64,000 nt of DNA. It comes from Caulobacterales bacterium. GTDB taxonomy: Bacteria > Pseudomonadota > Alphaproteobacteria > Caulobacterales > Aquidulcibacteraceae. The stretch is from assembly GCA_017303355.1 (NCBI GenBank), contig JAFLCU010000013.1, positions 1-64,000 of the forward strand, read 5' to 3'. A program made the position numbers and the translations under genes. Shown here one piece after another: positions 62,631 through 64,000 of the stretch (the first letter of the stretch is position 1; every line of letters starts with the position of its first letter). The notes beneath the pieces were generated by a model. It saw only the letters and a program-made list of their open reading frames with translations. It made no database searches and was not told where the DNA came from.

Positions 62631-63173
62631 ATGGCTCGGTCGATGACGGACGGACCTGAGTCCGAGCCTTTCCGGCTGGCGACCTCCGCCAGCCATTTGC
62701 TGCATCGCGCGGAGCAGCTTGCGTCAGATCGTTTCGCGCAGCTTGTCGGCGACGCGGTCACGCTGCGCCAGTTCGCGGTGCTCGTCGCGATCGCTGAAAA
62801 CCCGGGTCTGAGCCAAGCCGAATTGGTGCGGGCGACTGGCATCGATCGATCAACCTTAGCCGACACGGTGCAGCGCATGGAGAAGCGTGGCTGGATTTCG
62901 CGCACCACCGCACCGCTCGATGCGCGCGCGCACGCGGTGCATCTTGCAACGTCGGGCACGGCGCTGCTGGCTTCGACGACGCGCCATGCGCGTGCCGCTG
63001 ATGCGGCGATCCTCGATTTGCTGCCGCGCACCAAACGGCGCACCTTTCAAAACATTCTTATCAAGCTCGCCAAGCTCGCCGACGAAGCGGCGGAGAAAGC
63101 GGAACAGCAAGCTAAACGCGAAGCCAAGCGCGAAAAGAGGAAGAGCAAGCCAAAAGCCAGCGCCCGCAAATAA
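62631..63173 (+). CDS. MarR family transcriptional regulator
   Basis: A 180-residue winged-helix regulator. The DNA-binding core is LRQFAVLVAIAENPGLSQAELVRATGIDRSTLADTVQRMEKRGWI (in parts), followed by the wing RTTAPLDARAHAVHLA. A dimerisation helix and a strongly basic Lys/Ala-rich tail (AKREAKREKRKSKPKASARK) follow; such a tail is unusual for MarR and could add non-specific DNA binding. The start could also be the ATG at 62643. It is convergent with the ccm genes, 3 bp apart. Confidence 0.88.
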   Translation: MARSMTDGPESEPFRLATSASHLLHRAEQLASDRFAQLVGDAVTLRQFAVLVAIAENPGLSQAELVRATGIDRSTLADTVQRMEKRGWISRTTAPLDARAHAVHLATSGTALLASTTRHARAADAAILDLLPRTKRRTFQNILIKLAKLADEAAEKAEQQAKREAKREKRKSKPKASARK

Positions 63174-63176
63174 CCT

Positions 63177-63698
63177 TCAGCGCGCGAGCGCTGGCGCAAT
63201 CGTGCGCTCGATCACGTCTGACGTGAGCGGCCCGCGATGCACGGCGCGGATCGTCCCATCGACGCCAATAACGAACGTCTCGGGCACGCCTGCCGTGCCC
63301 AAATCCAAGCCGAAGCGTCCTTCGGGATCGAGCACGACCACGCGGAAGGGATCGCCAAGCTCGTTGAGAAACGCCGCGGCGTCGCCCGGCTCGTCCTTGT
63401 ACGCGACGCCGACGATCTCAACGCCCTGCTCGCGCATGGCCATCAATTGTGGATGCTCGGCGCGGCACGGCGTACACCAGGACGCAAACACGTTGATCAC
63501 ATAGGCGCGGCCCGCCATCGCCTCGTTCGTCAGCGGCGCACCGCCATCCAGACGCGCGAGTTCGAACACAGGCGCGGGCCGGCCAATGCGCCCGTCAGAT
63601 ACGGTTTGCCGCTCCCCGCCGCGCGTCAGCATCACGACGCCGACGACAACCAGCAGCGCGAGCAAAACCAAAGGCGCGAAAGCGAGCGCGCGCTTCAT
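63177..63698 (-). CDS. ccmG: Thiol:disulfide interchange protein CcmG/DsbE
   Basis: A 173-residue membrane-anchored periplasmic thioredoxin. One N-terminal membrane segment (residues 6-25), redox motif FASWCTPCRAEHP (the WCxPC type), and the cis-proline loop in GVPETFVI are present. It reduces apocytochrome c haem-binding cysteines in cytochrome c maturation. The ATG overlaps the ccmD stop by 4 nt. Confidence 0.95.
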   Translation of the reverse strand: MKRALAFAPLVLLALLVVVGVVMLTRGGERQTVSDGRIGRPAPVFELARLDGGAPLTNEAMAGRAYVINVFASWCTPCRAEHPQLMAMREQGVEIVGVAYKDEPGDAAAFLNELGDPFRVVVLDPEGRFGLDLGTAGVPETFVIGVDGTIRAVHRGPLTSDVIERTIAPALAR

Positions 63699-63832
63699 GG
63701 CTTCTTCTCAAGCTTGCGCGCTTCGTTCGCCCAATGGCGTAAGCGCAGCACGATCGCGAGCGTCAGCACGCCGAAGGCGCCGGCGCCAACCGCGTAAGCC
63801 GGCCAGATATAAGCCCAACCGCCTTCAATCAT
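63695..63832 (-). CDS. ccmD: Haem exporter protein CcmD
   Basis: A 45-residue single-span membrane protein. It begins MIEGGWAYIWPAYAVGAGAF, continues with a hydrophobic stretch through LTLAIVLRLRHW, and ends ARKLEKKP, the standard CcmD layout. It stabilises the CcmABCD release complex for haem-loaded CcmE. It overlaps ccmC and ccmG by 4 nt at each end. Confidence 0.9.
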   Translation of the reverse strand: MIEGGWAYIWPAYAVGAGAFGVLTLAIVLRLRHWANEARKLEKKP

Positions 63833-64000
63833 GCATCAGCTCCGCGCAAGCGCGCCGCTTCCACGCGGCGGCGAAACACGGCCGCGCGCATGTTCATCAT
63901 AAGGAGCGCCGCGAACAAACAGAGGAACCCGCCGGCCATCGCGAAGAGCGGCCCCATCATGCTGGGGTCAATGGACGAACCGCCCGCGCGCATGATGCTC
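63829..64000 (-). CDS. ccmC: Haem exporter protein CcmC, C-terminal part
   Basis: The last 56 codons of a gene cut by the window edge. The translation contains IMRAGGSSIDPSMMGPLFAM and a final membrane segment GGFLCLFAALLMMN, followed by a basic tail (MRAAVFRRRVEAARLRGADA). The SSIDPSM motif and position before ccmD identify CcmC, which attaches haem to CcmE. The stop overlaps the ccmD start by 4 nt. Confidence 0.85.
   Translation of the reverse strand, partial: SIMRAGGSSIDPSMMGPLFAMAGGFLCLFAALLMMNMRAAVFRRRVEAARLRGADA

Noticed and set aside
62573..62659. 28-codon plus-strand ORF just after the candidate LexA box
   Set aside because: It is too short, has no ribosome binding site, and overlaps the MarR start. 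I saw no recognisable SOS small protein.

Overview
The window is a dense chromosomal segment of a high-GC alphaproteobacterium. By eye it is roughly 60-65% G+C with more than 90% coding. The gene order points to the Caulobacterales/Hyphomonadaceae neighbourhood: rpoZ-rsh-pyrE-pdxJ-acpS-lepB-rnc-era-recO-parC, gyrA-coaD-ppi-ppi-queA-tgt, ffh-rpsP-rimM-trmD-rplS, mtaB-ftsY-ispZ and ccmC-ccmD-ccmG. The alphaproteobacterial LexA motif (GTTC-N7-GTTC) around ssb and uvrA, and several candidate leaderless transcripts, fit the same placement. The genus assignment is inference. I saw no rRNA, tRNA, CRISPR array, prophage or insertion sequence.

Layout. 1-4.1 kb: a padR-pspC pair, a DUF6891-like gene, and a lemA/M48 protease pair. 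4.2-16 kb: a long minus-strand housekeeping run from folK, rpoZ and the (p)ppGpp enzyme through pyrE, pdxJ, acpS, lepB, rnc and era to recO and parC. Two tandem DUF433/DUF5615 toxin-antitoxin-like cassettes are inserted between era and recO. 16-25 kb: a NYN-domain protein, a uracil-DNA glycosylase, a TPR lipoprotein, smpB, dapA, a lytic transglycosylase, a serine/threonine dehydratase and hrpB. 25-33 kb: tgt, an unknown insert gene, queA, two cyclophilins, coaD and gyrA. 33-42 kb: sodC, a DMT transporter, a sulfotransferase-like protein, an LLM oxidoreductase, ssb, and an operon of a DODA-type dioxygenase, a small membrane protein and uvrA. 42-53 kb: envelope proteins of unknown function, dapF, an S9 peptidase, an OxyR-type regulator, a histidine kinase and a FAD oxidoreductase. 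53-64 kb: the SRP/ribosome-maturation cluster, which contains a VapBC-like pair, then mtaB, ftsY, a degenerate cyclophilin, ispZ, a MarR regulator and part of the cytochrome c maturation operon.

How the genes work together. Translation and RNA quality control are represented by rpsP, rplS, rimM, trmD, tgt, queA, mtaB, smpB and rnc. DNA topology and repair are represented by gyrA, parC, recO, uvrA, ssb and udgB, and protein targeting by ffh, ftsY and lepB. The ssb and dioxygenase-uvrA transcription units diverge from one 301-bp region that holds two perfect LexA-type sites, so they are probably co-induced by DNA damage.

Most notable. RimM has an Ala/Lys/Pro-rich N-terminal extension of about 286 residues. 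A DODA-type dioxygenase sits inside a probable SOS operon. Toxin-antitoxin-like modules are inserted in two essential operons. The second DUF5615 toxin has an internal deletion. SodC has His replaced by Glu at a zinc-ligand position. GyrA has Leu and Met at the quinolone-determining positions. A repeat element appears to supply the ribosome binding sites of two unrelated genes.
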